40,560 nt of DNA from Akkermansiaceae bacterium (GCA_015062015.1 SUVM01000004.1:1-40560); one strand, 5' to 3'. Numbered from the stretch's first letter, positions 1 to 9,313 are shown. Notes: generated by a model from the letters alone, not told the origin. Numbers and translations: made by a program.

Positions 1-474
1 AACAAAAACTTCCGCTCGCCCGAGGATGGCAACACCCCCATCATCATGGTAGGCCCCGGCACCGGCATTGCCCCGTTCCGTGCGTTCTGGCAACAACGAG
101 TGGCAGATAACGCACCCGGTGCTAACTGGCTCTTCTTCGGCAACCCCTATAAAGCTACAGACGGCTGCTACGAAGACGAGATTGCCCCCTTAGTCGAGAG
201 CGGCAAACTCAAACTCTCCGTAGCATGGAGCCGCGACCAAGCTCACAAAATCTATGTGCAAAACCTCATGGAAGAAGCCGGAGCCGAAATCTGGCAATGG
301 CTGGAGAACGGTGCCGCCGTCTACATGTGCGGAGATGCTAACCGTATGGCAAAAGATGTAGAGAAAGCCCTTCTCACCATCATCTCCACACACGGCAACC
401 GCACCGAGGAAGAAGCTGCAGAATACCTCAAGAACATGAAAGCCGCTAAACGTTACCAAAAAGACGTTTACTAA
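1..474 (+). CDS. Sulfite reductase [NADPH]-like flavoprotein, C-terminal FNR/NAD-binding part (5' truncated by window edge)
   Basis: Open from base 1 in frame; MVGPGTGIAPFRAFWQQR, WLFFGNP, VYMCGDANRMAKDVEKAL and C-terminal KRYQKDVY are typical of CysJ/CPR-like FNR modules. Confidence 0.9.
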   Translation, partial: NKNFRSPEDGNTPIIMVGPGTGIAPFRAFWQQRVADNAPGANWLFFGNPYKATDGCYEDEIAPLVESGKLKLSVAWSRDQAHKIYVQNLMEEAGAEIWQWLENGAAVYMCGDANRMAKDVEKALLTIISTHGNRTEEEAAEYLKNMKAAKRYQKDVY

Positions 475-501
475 TCTGTTCATTCCATCAACCTCCGTAA
501 G

Positions 502-540
502 CCCCCTTGCCCGAGCACCGAGCAAGGGGGACTTCAATTT
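502..540 (+). terminator. Rho-independent terminator-like hairpin after the flavoprotein gene
   Basis: CCCCCTTGC (502-510) / GCAAGGGGG (522-530), followed by acttcaatttt. Confidence 0.65.
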
Positions 541-1583
541 TATGACGCTGCAAAAAAATCTGCCGCCTCACGTTTTGATACACGCACGGCATTAACATAA
601 CGGCTACGCAATAAAGCCGAGCTGGCATGCCCCATTTCCATCTGCAGCTCCGTTAAATTGCGAAAATACACAGCATGATAAGAAGCAAAAGTATGCCGCA
701 ACACATCCGGCTGCCAAGTGCGAATACCGGCAGCACGGCGCAACGCGCGCCAACGATTCACCCAGTTGCGAGGAATCACCCGTCGCACCCCGCGCAACAT
801 CTTTTTACACCGCATCGGCACCACACGTCCACCACCGGTTTTACTCACCGCCGGTCTCACCACAACCTCGCCCTCGCTCCACCGAATATCCTGTGGTTTC
901 AGGCGCGCTACCTCATTAGGCCGTAACCCGCAATACGTCAACAAATACAGAGACAACTTCATATCCTGATGCTCGGGTTCTGCCACAACACGCTCTAATC
1001 TGCGTACTTGCTTTACGGTGAGAGGCACAATCTCTTTCTCCTTTATCTCCGGTGTTTCAACATCACCCACAGGGTTAGTGCTACACAAGCCCCGCCGCTT
1101 ACCATAAGAGAAAATACTATGCAAAATGGCACGTCCCTTGCGGTAACTATGCAAACTTGTTCCGAATGCGGCTTGCAACAACTCGCGGCATTCTACTGCC
1201 GTCATCGCTCGTAGCGGCCGCTGTGCAACCCCGTCTACACGCAACATGCGTCGTACAAAGTGCTTCAAATCTCGCACCGTTGTAGCCCGCCTCCCGGCGC
1301 GTGCTTCGATGCTCTCCCAAGCTACCATTTCAAACGGAGCCGTATGCTCCTCTGCGTGTACCGCCTCAACGCCGTATTCTATAACCCGTCGCAGTTTAGT
1401 AATCAACATACTCCGGTCCACGGATTCAGGGCTCACGCCTAAACGCTCCACCGCCTCTATTACTAAACGTGCTGCATCCGCTACCGACAAAGGCAGCCCC
1501 TCCATTATCTCTTTGCTTATATGTGTGTTCATGGTTGTGTAAGCATTTGCTTTACGAACGAGGACGAACACATTTCTTTTCAT
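540..1583 (-). CDS. Tyrosine recombinase / phage-type integrase
   Basis: SAM-like N-terminal region, YCGLRPNEVARL (Arg I), DVLRHTFASYH (Arg II), MGHASSALLRSRYVNA (GH and Tyr). Exact start uncertain; an internal ATG (MNTHISKE) is possible. Confidence 0.85.
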   Translation of the reverse strand: MKRNVFVLVRKANAYTTMNTHISKEIMEGLPLSVADAARLVIEAVERLGVSPESVDRSMLITKLRRVIEYGVEAVHAEEHTAPFEMVAWESIEARAGRRATTVRDLKHFVRRMLRVDGVAQRPLRAMTAVECRELLQAAFGTSLHSYRKGRAILHSIFSYGKRRGLCSTNPVGDVETPEIKEKEIVPLTVKQVRRLERVVAEPEHQDMKLSLYLLTYCGLRPNEVARLKPQDIRWSEGEVVVRPAVSKTGGGRVVPMRCKKMLRGVRRVIPRNWVNRWRALRRAAGIRTWQPDVLRHTFASYHAVYFRNLTELQMEMGHASSALLRSRYVNAVRVSKREAADFFAAS

Positions 1584-1708
1584 TATCTGTCCGTATCCTC
1601 ACTCAAAGAATCTCTATAATACAAAGCAGGCACAAAATCAAGTGTTCCAATTCTTTCCTGAGCACTTTTGCTTCCTTGCGCAGTTTAACAATTCCCACCA
1701 TCCGGCAT

Positions 1709-1746
1709 GTAAAAGCGGCCCCGGGATTCATTACCCGAGACCGCTT
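1709..1746 (-). terminator. Rho-independent terminator downstream of peroxiredoxin
   Basis: aagcggccccggg ... cccgagaccgctt hairpin; on the minus strand it ends in TTTTAC. Confidence 0.65.
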
Positions 1747-1804
1747 CATTTTCCTCTTGTCTTATGAACGATTGTCTTGCAGTATCACTGCGCAGGGGGG
1801 GGGC

Positions 1805-2389
1805 TTACTCAGAGAGGTAAGCAGCAACACCCTCGTGGGAGGCCGTCATAGCCTTATCACCCTTGTGCCAGCCGAGGGGGCAAACCTCGCCATGCTCCTC
1901 GAAATGTTGCAGGGCGTCAACGATGCGAATCGCCTCATCGATGCTGCGGCCAAGCGGCATGTCGTTTACCAGACTGTGGCGTACAATACCGTCTTTATCA
2001 ATAAGGAACAGGCCTCTGTACGCAACCTTGTCTCCCTCCTCTGCCAAAACGTCGTATGCGGCGGCTACCTCCTTGTTGATATCGGCTACCAACGGGTAGG
2101 TGACACCTTGAATACCGCCTTGGTTGCGCGGGGTGTTCACCCAAGCCCAATGGCAGAACTCGCTATCCGTCGAGCAGCCCACCACTACAGTGTCACGCTT
2201 CTCGAACTCCGGCAGTGCATTCTGGAACCCAATAAGCTCTGTGGGGCATACGAAGGTAAAGTCCTTGGGATAGAAGAAAAGGACCACGTACTTGTTACCC
2301 TTATATTGCTCGAGGCTGAAATTGCTCTCGATAACGCCATTCACCACAGCGTTTGCTGTGAACTCCGGTGCTTGTTTTCCTACTAACAT
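1805..2389 (-). CDS. 2-Cys peroxiredoxin (AhpC/Prx1 family)
   Basis: Peroxidatic FVCPTE, resolving GEVCPLGW, and GRSIDEAIRIVDALQ. Confidence 0.95.
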   Translation of the reverse strand: MLVGKQAPEFTANAVVNGVIESNFSLEQYKGNKYVVLFFYPKDFTFVCPTELIGFQNALPEFEKRDTVVVGCSTDSEFCHWAWVNTPRNQGGIQGVTYPLVADINKEVAAAYDVLAEEGDKVAYRGLFLIDKDGIVRHSLVNDMPLGRSIDEAIRIVDALQHFEEHGEVCPLGWHKGDKAMTASHEGVAAYLSE

Positions 2390-2455
2390 AGTATTGTGTG
2401 TTGTTGTTGTGTTTGAGACTTGTCTTGCGGAGCGATTGCCCGCGTTGCTGAGAGA

Positions 2456-2484
2456 AAATTACCACTTTTTCGATAGGAATGCAA
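2456..2484 (-). promoter_or_regulatory. Promoter of peroxiredoxin: TTGCAT-17-TAATTT
   Basis: Minus strand -35 at 2479-2484 and -10 at 2456-2461, 17-bp spacer. Confidence 0.55.
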
Positions 2485-2492
2485 GACTTTTC

Positions 2493-2526
2493 TTAGAATT
2501 TTTCTAAAAGAGTTAGATTTTTCTAA
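2493..2526. promoter_or_regulatory. Two tandem AT-rich dyads, candidate redox or metal regulator operator
   Basis: TTAGAA-ttt-TTCTAA (2493-2507) and TTAGA-tttt-TCTAA (2513-2526), centres about 20 bp apart, ending 8 bp upstream of the peroxiredoxin -35 box. Confidence 0.55.
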
Positions 2527-2706
2527 TTTATTTTAAGAACATTTATCAAAATTGAAGTAAATTTTGTAAAAAATCCGTAAAAAACAGATAAAATGGGCGA
2601 AAAAAAATGAAACAAAGACAGTCCAAAACAACAAAACAGGATATAAAGAACCAAACTACAAGAAAAAGGCATGAGAAGAAAAAAAGAAAACATACGCACA
2701 AAGTAC

Positions 2707-2736
2707 TTGCGGATGCGGGGCAAGGGCGGCTATACT
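2707..2736 (+). promoter_or_regulatory. Promoter of aroB: TTGCGG-18-TATACT, 6 nt before ATG
   Basis: -35 at 2707-2712, -10 at 2731-2736, ATG at 2743. Confidence 0.6.
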
Positions 2737-2742
2737 TAATGC

Positions 2743-3861
2743 ATGCCGACAATCAGCGTATCACTAGAGGAAAGATCATACCAAGTACAGGTGGCAAACG
2801 GCGCACTTGATACCTTAGGGTATATGGCAGAGAAGCTGAGATTAAGCGGCAAAGCAGCAGTAATTACGGATAGCAACGTATGCCCTCTCTACGCAGAACG
2901 CGTAATACAAAGCCTGCGAGATGCCGAATACGAGAGCAGCCTGCACGTTTTTGAGGCGGGAGAACAAAGCAAAAACCTTCGTACAGTAGAAGAAATTGTC
3001 AACGAGATGGTAGCTGACGGGCACGACCGCAGCAGTTTTATCGTAGCGTTGGGCGGCGGAGTCGTGGGAGACATGGCCGGCTTTATTGCCTCTATCTACT
3101 ACCGGGGCATCCCCTTCATCCAAGTGCCTACAACCGTCATGGCACAAGTAGACAGCTCTGTAGGGGGTAAAACGGCAGTAGATATAGAAGGAGGCAAGAA
3201 CCTGATAGGTGCTTTTTACCAACCGAAATTGGTAATAGCGGATCCCATGACACTGTTGACACTCTCCCCGCGTGTACTGCGCGAAGGGCTGGCAGAAATG
3301 GTAAAACACGCAGCCTTGCGAGAGCCCAAAATGCTGCAAACCCTACAACGTTTATCCGGGGAAATAGACTTAGGCTTTACGCTTTCCACCATCGAACGCT
3401 TACCGGAGCTCATCGCCCAAAATATCAAAATTAAAGCCCGCATCGTAGAGGCAGATGAACAAGAGACCCAAGGAGTACGAGCGTTTCTGAACTTAGGGCA
3501 CACCCTGGGGCACGGAATTGAAGCCAGCGTACCGTACGGAGAACTTCTGCACGGAGAGGTAGTGAGCCTTGGCTTGCGGGCAGCTCTGTATTTATCCGAG
3601 CGCTACGCGGGCATGCCCACCAACGAGGCTCAGGAGGTATTGCGCACACTGCGGTCATTAGAACTGCCTTTGCAGTTACCCCCGAATGTAGACACAGCTA
3701 AAGCACTGGCCAAAACAGCATTCGATAAAAAATTTGTAGCCGGGGCAATACGTTTTGTCCTGTTACAAGGTTTAGGCCGGCCCATCTTAAGCCAAGAAGT
3801 AACGCAAGAAGATTTGGCAGAAGCCCTGCACATGCTTACCACCCCCACCCTTGCTTTTTAA
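2743..3861 (+). CDS. aroB: 3-dehydroquinate synthase
   Basis: FEAGEQSKNLRTVEEIV, ALGGGVVGDMAGFIASIYYRGIPFIQVPTTVMAQVDSSVGGKTAVD, FLNLGHTLGHGIEA. Confidence 0.96.
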   Translation: MPTISVSLEERSYQVQVANGALDTLGYMAEKLRLSGKAAVITDSNVCPLYAERVIQSLRDAEYESSLHVFEAGEQSKNLRTVEEIVNEMVADGHDRSSFIVALGGGVVGDMAGFIASIYYRGIPFIQVPTTVMAQVDSSVGGKTAVDIEGGKNLIGAFYQPKLVIADPMTLLTLSPRVLREGLAEMVKHAALREPKMLQTLQRLSGEIDLGFTLSTIERLPELIAQNIKIKARIVEADEQETQGVRAFLNLGHTLGHGIEASVPYGELLHGEVVSLGLRAALYLSERYAGMPTNEAQEVLRTLRSLELPLQLPPNVDTAKALAKTAFDKKFVAGAIRFVLLQGLGRPILSQEVTQEDLAEALHMLTTPTLAF

Positions 3862-3886
3862 ACAGACTTACACCACATATCATCTT

Positions 3887-4996
3887 ATGACAGACCCCCG
3901 CACAACACAATTAGCCCGGGCGCTTGTGCGCCACTCTTGCAAGCTGCAACCCGGCGAACATATCTTGCTGGATCTTTACGATGCACCGGAGGAAATCGGA
4001 ATCGAGCTTATCCGCGCGGCACGAGAGGCCGGGGCCATCCCCCACATTCGGGAGCATAACAGCCGCGTGGTACGCGAGATGCTGGCCGGTGCCACTGCTG
4101 CACAATACGAATCTATCGCCGCGCTCGAGCTGGAAGAAATGAAAGCCATGCAGGCTTACATTGCCATACGCGGCAGCCGCAACACCTTCGAGAACTCCGG
4201 CATTGCCCCGGAAAACATGCAACTGGCGATGAAATACATGCGCCCCGTACACAACCAACGCGTATGCAAAACCAAATGGTGTGTACTGCGTTGGCCCACT
4301 TCCTCCATGGCACAGGGTGCCGGCATGAGCACCGAGGACTTCGAGGACTTCTACTTCCGCTGCTGCCTGGCAGATTACGATGCCCTGCGCAAAGCCATGG
4401 ACAAATTAGCCGAGCGCATGATGAATACAGACAAGGTACACATTACCGGTCCCGGCACGGATTTAACATTCAGCATCAAAGGTATGCCGGCTATCCCCTG
4501 CTCCGGAGAAATGAACATCCCGGACGGCGAGGTATTTACCGCACCGATACTCAACAGCGTCAACGGCACCATCTTCTACACCGCACCCACCGTATACCAA
4601 GGTATCCCCTTCGATGGTATTCGCCTTACCTTCAAAGACGGCAAGATTGTAGAAGCTCACTGCAACGGAAAAGATGCAGAACTTAACAAAATTTTGGATT
4701 CTGACGACGGAGCCCGATTCATCGGCGAGTTTGCCTTGGGCGTTAACCCCTACATCCTGAAGCCGATGTACGACATCCTCTTCGATGAAAAGATTGCAGG
4801 TTCCTTCCACTTCACCCCCGGCCAAGCCTACGAAAACTGCGACAACAGCAACCGCTCTCAGGTGCATTGGGATATGGTGTGCATCCAGAGAGAAGAATAC
4901 GGCGGTGGCGAAATTTGGTTCGATGACGAGCTCATCCGCAAAAACGGTATCTTTACAGACCCCGAATTGTCCATCCTTAACCCGGCAACCGAATAA
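3887..4996 (+). CDS. M29-family aminopeptidase (AmpS/PepS-like), copy 1
   Basis: MTDPRTTQLARALVRHSCKLQPGEHILLDLYD, GTDLTFSIKGMP, GEVFTAP, GARFIGEFALGVNP, QVHWDMVC, GGGEIWFDDELIRKNGIF. ATG at 3887 preferred over the longer ORF. Confidence 0.9.
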   Translation: MTDPRTTQLARALVRHSCKLQPGEHILLDLYDAPEEIGIELIRAAREAGAIPHIREHNSRVVREMLAGATAAQYESIAALELEEMKAMQAYIAIRGSRNTFENSGIAPENMQLAMKYMRPVHNQRVCKTKWCVLRWPTSSMAQGAGMSTEDFEDFYFRCCLADYDALRKAMDKLAERMMNTDKVHITGPGTDLTFSIKGMPAIPCSGEMNIPDGEVFTAPILNSVNGTIFYTAPTVYQGIPFDGIRLTFKDGKIVEAHCNGKDAELNKILDSDDGARFIGEFALGVNPYILKPMYDILFDEKIAGSFHFTPGQAYENCDNSNRSQVHWDMVCIQREEYGGGEIWFDDELIRKNGIFTDPELSILNPATE

Positions 4997-5004
4997 GCCA
5001 TACC

Positions 5005-6111
5005 ATGAAAGACCCCAGATACACCCAACTTGCACAACAAGTAGTTAACTACGCCGTCAATGTGCAACCGGGCGAGCATGTCAACCTTCGCATGCAAGAC
5101 ATACCGGATGCCATGACAGTGGAGCTCATTCGCGCCGTGCGCGCAGCAGGTGGGCATCCGCATGTGGAAATCACCCACGCCCAAGTCACAAAAGAACTGC
5201 AAATTGCCGCCACAGAAGAGCAATTCGAGCTAGATGGGCGCTATCGTTTACAGCGAGCCGAAGACATGGATGTACACATCTGCTTCTATGCAGATTACAA
5301 CAGTTTTGAGAGCTCTTGCGTACCCGGCGAAAAAATGCAAATGGTCAGCAAACACTTCAAACCCGCCAGCGATGTTGTCTGCAACAAACGCAAATGGACA
5401 ATACTGGCGTGGCCTACATCCTCCATGGCACAGGCAGCGGGTATGAGTAGCGAACAATTTGAGGACTTCTACTTCCGCTGCTGTTTGGCAGACTACGCTA
5501 AATTAAAAGAAGGCATGGTGAAGCTCAAAGCCATGATGGAAGCCACGGACAAAGTGCGAATCGTAGGCCCCGGAACTGATCTGACATTCAGCATCAAGGG
5601 AATACCTGCCATCATCTGCGCCGGAGACTGCAACATACCGGACGGAGAGGTATACACAGCCCCCGTAAAAGACAGCATGAACGGCGTACTTACATATAAC
5701 GCCCCCACTATCTACCACGGAATCCCCTTCGATGGCGTCAGATTCCGCTTCGAAAACGGCAAAATCGTTGAAGCATCTTGCAACGGAGACGACCGGCTAC
5801 TCAACAAGATATTGGATACAGACGAAGGCGCACGCTACATCGGCGAGTTTGCCTTAGGCGTCAATCCCTACATCCTGCACCCCATGCGCGACATCCTCTT
5901 CGATGAGAAGATAGCCGGCTCCTTCCATATGACGCCGGGGCAATGCTACGATGAAGCCCCCAACGGCAACAGCTCCTCCATCCATTGGGATTTGGTGTGC
6001 ATCCAGCGCAAAGATTACGGCGGCGGCGAGATTTATTTCGACGGTAAACGCATCCGCAAAGACGGCATCTTTACCGCCCCAGAGCTCGCCATGCTCAACC
6101 CTGCCCATTAA
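5005..6111 (+). CDS. M29-family aminopeptidase, copy 2 (tandem paralogue)
   Basis: Co-linear with 3887..4996; shares GTDLTFSIKGIPAI, FEDFYFRCCLADY and GEFALGVNPYIL. Confidence 0.9.
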   Translation: MKDPRYTQLAQQVVNYAVNVQPGEHVNLRMQDIPDAMTVELIRAVRAAGGHPHVEITHAQVTKELQIAATEEQFELDGRYRLQRAEDMDVHICFYADYNSFESSCVPGEKMQMVSKHFKPASDVVCNKRKWTILAWPTSSMAQAAGMSSEQFEDFYFRCCLADYAKLKEGMVKLKAMMEATDKVRIVGPGTDLTFSIKGIPAIICAGDCNIPDGEVYTAPVKDSMNGVLTYNAPTIYHGIPFDGVRFRFENGKIVEASCNGDDRLLNKILDTDEGARYIGEFALGVNPYILHPMRDILFDEKIAGSFHMTPGQCYDEAPNGNSSSIHWDLVCIQRKDYGGGEIYFDGKRIRKDGIFTAPELAMLNPAH

Positions 6112-6126
6112 TCCTGCTACAGCATC

Positions 6127-6978
6127 ATGAAGCACCGCCCCATTCACCGAATCTGCAAACACATCAAACACAACAAACGGCGCTACATTATTTTAGTGCT
6201 CTGCGTGTTGTTTTTGATGTGGTGCGTCAAAAAATTCGGTGAGTGGGGAGCCGGGCAATTAGAGTGCACCCACACGGAAATTGACGCCGCGGCTTTACGG
6301 GAAATAGGTACCCTTAAAATAGCCCTGATATCAGACGTACACAACAACAGAGAGTTATTTGAAAAAGCCGTTGCCATGATACAGGCGGAAAAACCGGATT
6401 TGATACTCTTTGCCGGCGACCTCGTCTATGCAGAACGCCGCTTTATGCGCACCCGCTGGGCGGTAGATGGTTTCCGTAAACTGCAAAACACCGCACCAAC
6501 GTTTGCCATACTCGGCAACCACGACTACGAAAAACAAGAGCAAGTAGAGCGCGTGCTTCAAACAGCAGGCATTACCCTACTGCGAAACAAAGCCGTGGAA
6601 TGGACGACACCCAACGGCAAAAAACTACTGCTGGTAGGCTTGGGCGACCACAACGAGGGAGATGAAGCCCCCGGCACCTGCCTGCCGCCAAAAGGAGCCA
6701 CAGAGACACCGGTACTGCTCCTGTCTCACGACCCGGAAAGCCGCCACCTGTTGCAAGATTACGAATGGGACTTGATGCTGAGCGGGCATACCCACGGCGG
6801 GCAATTAGGCAACCCGTTTACCGGCAATTACATCTCATTCCGCTCCTCCATGCCGGGTGGGCTTTTTAAAGAAGACGACGGTAGGCATGTTTTTGTGACA
6901 CGCGGCATCGGCTCCATTATGGATATGAGGTTTTTCTGCCGCCCGGAGGTAAGCATCCTCCTACTCCGCGCAGATTAA
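6127..6978 (+). CDS. Membrane-anchored metallophosphoesterase (YkuE/YaeI-like)
   Basis: N-terminal TM segment; ISDVHNN, FAGDLVYAER, LGNHDYEK, LSHDPE, LSGHTHGGQLG. Confidence 0.88.
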   Translation: MKHRPIHRICKHIKHNKRRYIILVLCVLFLMWCVKKFGEWGAGQLECTHTEIDAAALREIGTLKIALISDVHNNRELFEKAVAMIQAEKPDLILFAGDLVYAERRFMRTRWAVDGFRKLQNTAPTFAILGNHDYEKQEQVERVLQTAGITLLRNKAVEWTTPNGKKLLLVGLGDHNEGDEAPGTCLPPKGATETPVLLLSHDPESRHLLQDYEWDLMLSGHTHGGQLGNPFTGNYISFRSSMPGGLFKEDDGRHVFVTRGIGSIMDMRFFCRPEVSILLLRAD

Positions 6979-7007
6979 ACAATCTGCCCCCACCACACAC
7001 AGCACCA

Positions 7008-7343
7008 TTACGGAGTTGCCTCCAACTCAATAATGGGTTGGGTCGCTTTTTTCTCTACGGCCTCCATCAACATCATTACAGAGACTACCCCATAAAAAAG
7101 GGTCATTCCCCAACCGACCAAATTGACAAACCTACCCAAAAAACGTTCGCTGATAACAAGACTAAGTAAAAACACACCACCGGCAACGGCTGCCGCAAGC
7201 ATAGCCCACATAACAGCACCTTTAATATCGTGCTCATCAAACACAATGGAAATAAACGCCGGAAAAAGAGCAATCATAAAAGAAGCCCCTATGGAGTCCC
7301 ACCTATTAAACGCATTGTGATCTTCTACCTGTTTATCTGCCAT
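7008..7343 (-). CDS. Small membrane protein, unknown function
   Basis: 111 aa with several hydrophobic segments; preceded by TTGCCA-17-TATAAT (7352-7380), 8 nt before ATG. Confidence 0.7.
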   Translation of the reverse strand: MADKQVEDHNAFNRWDSIGASFMIALFPAFISIVFDEHDIKGAVMWAMLAAAVAGGVFLLSLVISERFLGRFVNLVGWGMTLFYGVVSVMMLMEAVEKKATQPIIELEATP

Positions 7344-7351
7344 GGCACTTC

Positions 7352-7380
7352 ATTATAAAGTCAGGCAATGCTTTTGGCAA
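7352..7380 (-). promoter_or_regulatory. Promoter TTGCCA-17-TATAAT, 8 nt before ATG of 7008..7343
   Basis: -10 rc at 7352-7357, -35 rc at 7375-7380. Confidence 0.65.
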
Positions 7381-7383
7381 CAT

Positions 7384-8325
7384 TTATTTCTGACTTTTCT
7401 GCTCAGAATAAGCAAGCACGCGCCGTTTGCGCCACAGGCATAACCCAACAGCCTGCAACAAAGCCCCATATACAGCTCTACGCCGTATCTTCACTTTACC
7501 TTGACCTAAAGGGGTATCGGCTAAAAGCCGCAGGGTCCTTTTACCGATAAGAGCCGGTAAAACAGAAGCAAAACGCAAACGGAAAGTGCCCAAGCGGCGG
7601 CTGTAATCCACACCGTCATTCATATAAGACTCCGCACGGCGCAACCATTTTGTTGCATCGCTGCACAAATAATGCCGCCCGCGGCGGGCATCCTCCTCCC
7701 TATCTCGCAAAATATTAATCAACTGCAAGCCTTGCCCATAGCGCACCCCCGCCTGTAACATCAAGTCTTTACGAGAAGCCTGGCAAAAAGCCTCCCCCAT
7801 TGTGGCATACCCAAGCTCCGTCCAAAACGCACCCACGCATCCGGCTACCATATAGGTGTAGCGGCGTGTATCGTCGTCTGTCTGTACCGTATCGCAAGCA
7901 TCAAAAGCGGTTAAATCCCACACTTGCCCTTCGATGATAGTACCAAGCACCTTGCGAACGAGCATTCTTTGCTGTTCCGGGAACACCCGCAGAGCAGATA
8001 GGCAGGTGCAAAACTCACCCAGCAAGACTCGCTCTGCCTCGCAAGGAATCGTCGGTGCCACCTGTTGAGTTAACAATTCATGCAACGCCTGCAGGTCCTC
8101 ATTGTCTTCATCGGCATCAATAGCGCAGCGCATAGCCTGTAAAGCACGGAGCTTGACCTCTTGGGGTGTATCAAAAGCATCTGCCACACTATCCGTAGCT
8201 CTGGCCAGCATATACCCCAGCGCAACAGCAGGTCGCATCTGACGCGGCAAAAATTGAATCGTCAGATAAAAAGAGCGAGATACGGACTTGAGCAATTCTC
8301 CTGTTACATCTACTACTTGTGCCAT
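7384..8325 (-). CDS. Squalene/phytoene synthase family protein
   Basis: SVSRSFYLTIQFLPRQMRPAVALGYMLARATDSVAD, GQGLQLINILRDREEDARRGRHYL. ATG (MAQVVDV) at 8325 preferred over the TTG at 8343. Confidence 0.88.
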   Translation of the reverse strand: MAQVVDVTGELLKSVSRSFYLTIQFLPRQMRPAVALGYMLARATDSVADAFDTPQEVKLRALQAMRCAIDADEDNEDLQALHELLTQQVAPTIPCEAERVLLGEFCTCLSALRVFPEQQRMLVRKVLGTIIEGQVWDLTAFDACDTVQTDDDTRRYTYMVAGCVGAFWTELGYATMGEAFCQASRKDLMLQAGVRYGQGLQLINILRDREEDARRGRHYLCSDATKWLRRAESYMNDGVDYSRRLGTFRLRFASVLPALIGKRTLRLLADTPLGQGKVKIRRRAVYGALLQAVGLCLWRKRRVLAYSEQKSQK

Positions 8326-8334
8326 TGCAGTGCC

Positions 8335-8363
8335 ATTATGCAACAGTAACCACCCGGTGGCAA
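8335..8363 (-). promoter_or_regulatory. Promoter TTGCCA-17-CATAAT, 9 nt before ATG of the synthase
   Basis: -10 rc at 8335-8340, -35 rc at 8358-8363. Confidence 0.55.
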
Positions 8364-8395
8364 GTTATTTTTAAGGATAAAAAGCAAGATTTTGC

Positions 8396-8424
8396 TTGAT
8401 GCCGCACATATTCAGGCATATAAT
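8396..8424 (+). promoter_or_regulatory. Promoter TTGATG-17-TATAAT, 6 nt before ATG 8431
   Basis: -35 at 8396-8401, -10 at 8419-8424. Confidence 0.6.
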
Positions 8425-8430
8425 GGCAAC

Positions 8431-9282
8431 ATGGCAATACCGCAAAACACCATCGCGCTTATCTTTGATTTTGACCAAACGCTCAGCCCGCACAACATGC
8501 AAGAAGACACCATCTTCCCCGAATTCGGTATCGATGCGGAAAAATTTTGGCAAAAATGCAACGATCGCAGCCGACAAGAAGGATGGGACGGCGAGTTAAG
8601 CTACCTTAAAGAATTGTTGGATACGCTCAGCATAGACGGTGTTAGCAACGACTCCCTGAAAGATTTAGGCAAAAAACTCACCTTTTTTGAAGGCATCCCC
8701 GGTTTTTTTGAAACCTTTGCCTCCAAAACACTCAGCTCGGAGCATCGGTTTGCCGGTATCCATATAGAATACTACATCATCTCCAGCGGTATTAAATCCA
8801 TCATCGACGGCTCTGCCATTCGCCCGTATATGAAAGAGGTTTTTGCCTGCGAGTTTAGCGAACATAACGGCTGTATCAACTTTCCCAAACGCGTCATTTC
8901 TCACACCACAAAAACGCAATTCCTCTTCCGTATTAATAAAGGAATGCTCCGATATACAGAAGACGTAAACGACCACATGGACAGCGACTTGCGGCCCATC
9001 CCGTTCCGGCACATGATCTATGTGGGCGATGGCCCGACAGACGTCCCCTGCTTCACCGTAATGCGCCAACTCGGCGGCACCAGTGTAGCAGTGTACAACC
9101 CGGCGGATTCATCGCGCAAAAGTTTTCGCAAATGCTACAACCTCAAATCGGGCCAACACCGTGTAGATTTTTTTGCACCGGCAGACTACCGAGAAGGCAG
9201 CCACCTCTACAACATCCTGCAAGAGACCGTTCGCAACACGGCAGATGCTATCCTACACAACATGCGCCATGCAGATCGCTGA
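8431..9282 (+). CDS. HAD-superfamily phosphatase-like protein
   Basis: [10 protein letters not shown] (motif I), [12 protein letters not shown] (motif II), [12 protein letters not shown] (motif IV). Confidence 0.82.
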   Translation: MAIPQNTIALIFDFDQTLSPHNMQEDTIFPEFGIDAEKFWQKCNDRSRQEGWDGELSYLKELLDTLSIDGVSNDSLKDLGKKLTFFEGIPGFFETFASKTLSSEHRFAGIHIEYYIISSGIKSIIDGSAIRPYMKEVFACEFSEHNGCINFPKRVISHTTKTQFLFRINKGMLRYTEDVNDHMDSDLRPIPFRHMIYVGDGPTDVPCFTVMRQLGGTSVAVYNPADSSRKSFRKCYNLKSGQHRVDFFAPADYREGSHLYNILQETVRNTADAILHNMRHADR

Positions 9283-9313
9283 ACAAAAACCTACGGTTGA
9301 TTGCAAAATAATC

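Noticed and set aside
1469-2386. 305-aa + strand ORF across the peroxiredoxin gene
   Set aside because: Antisense to a clear peroxiredoxin CDS; shadow ORF.
2607-2810. Small Lys-rich ORF (MKQRQSKTTKQDIKNQ...)
   Set aside because: Product of A-rich intergenic sequence running into aroB out of frame; no start context or homology.
6970-6987. GCAGATT-aaac-AATCTGC hairpin at the end of the metallophosphoesterase gene
   Set aside because: Perfect stem but no T-run on either side; not called as a terminator.
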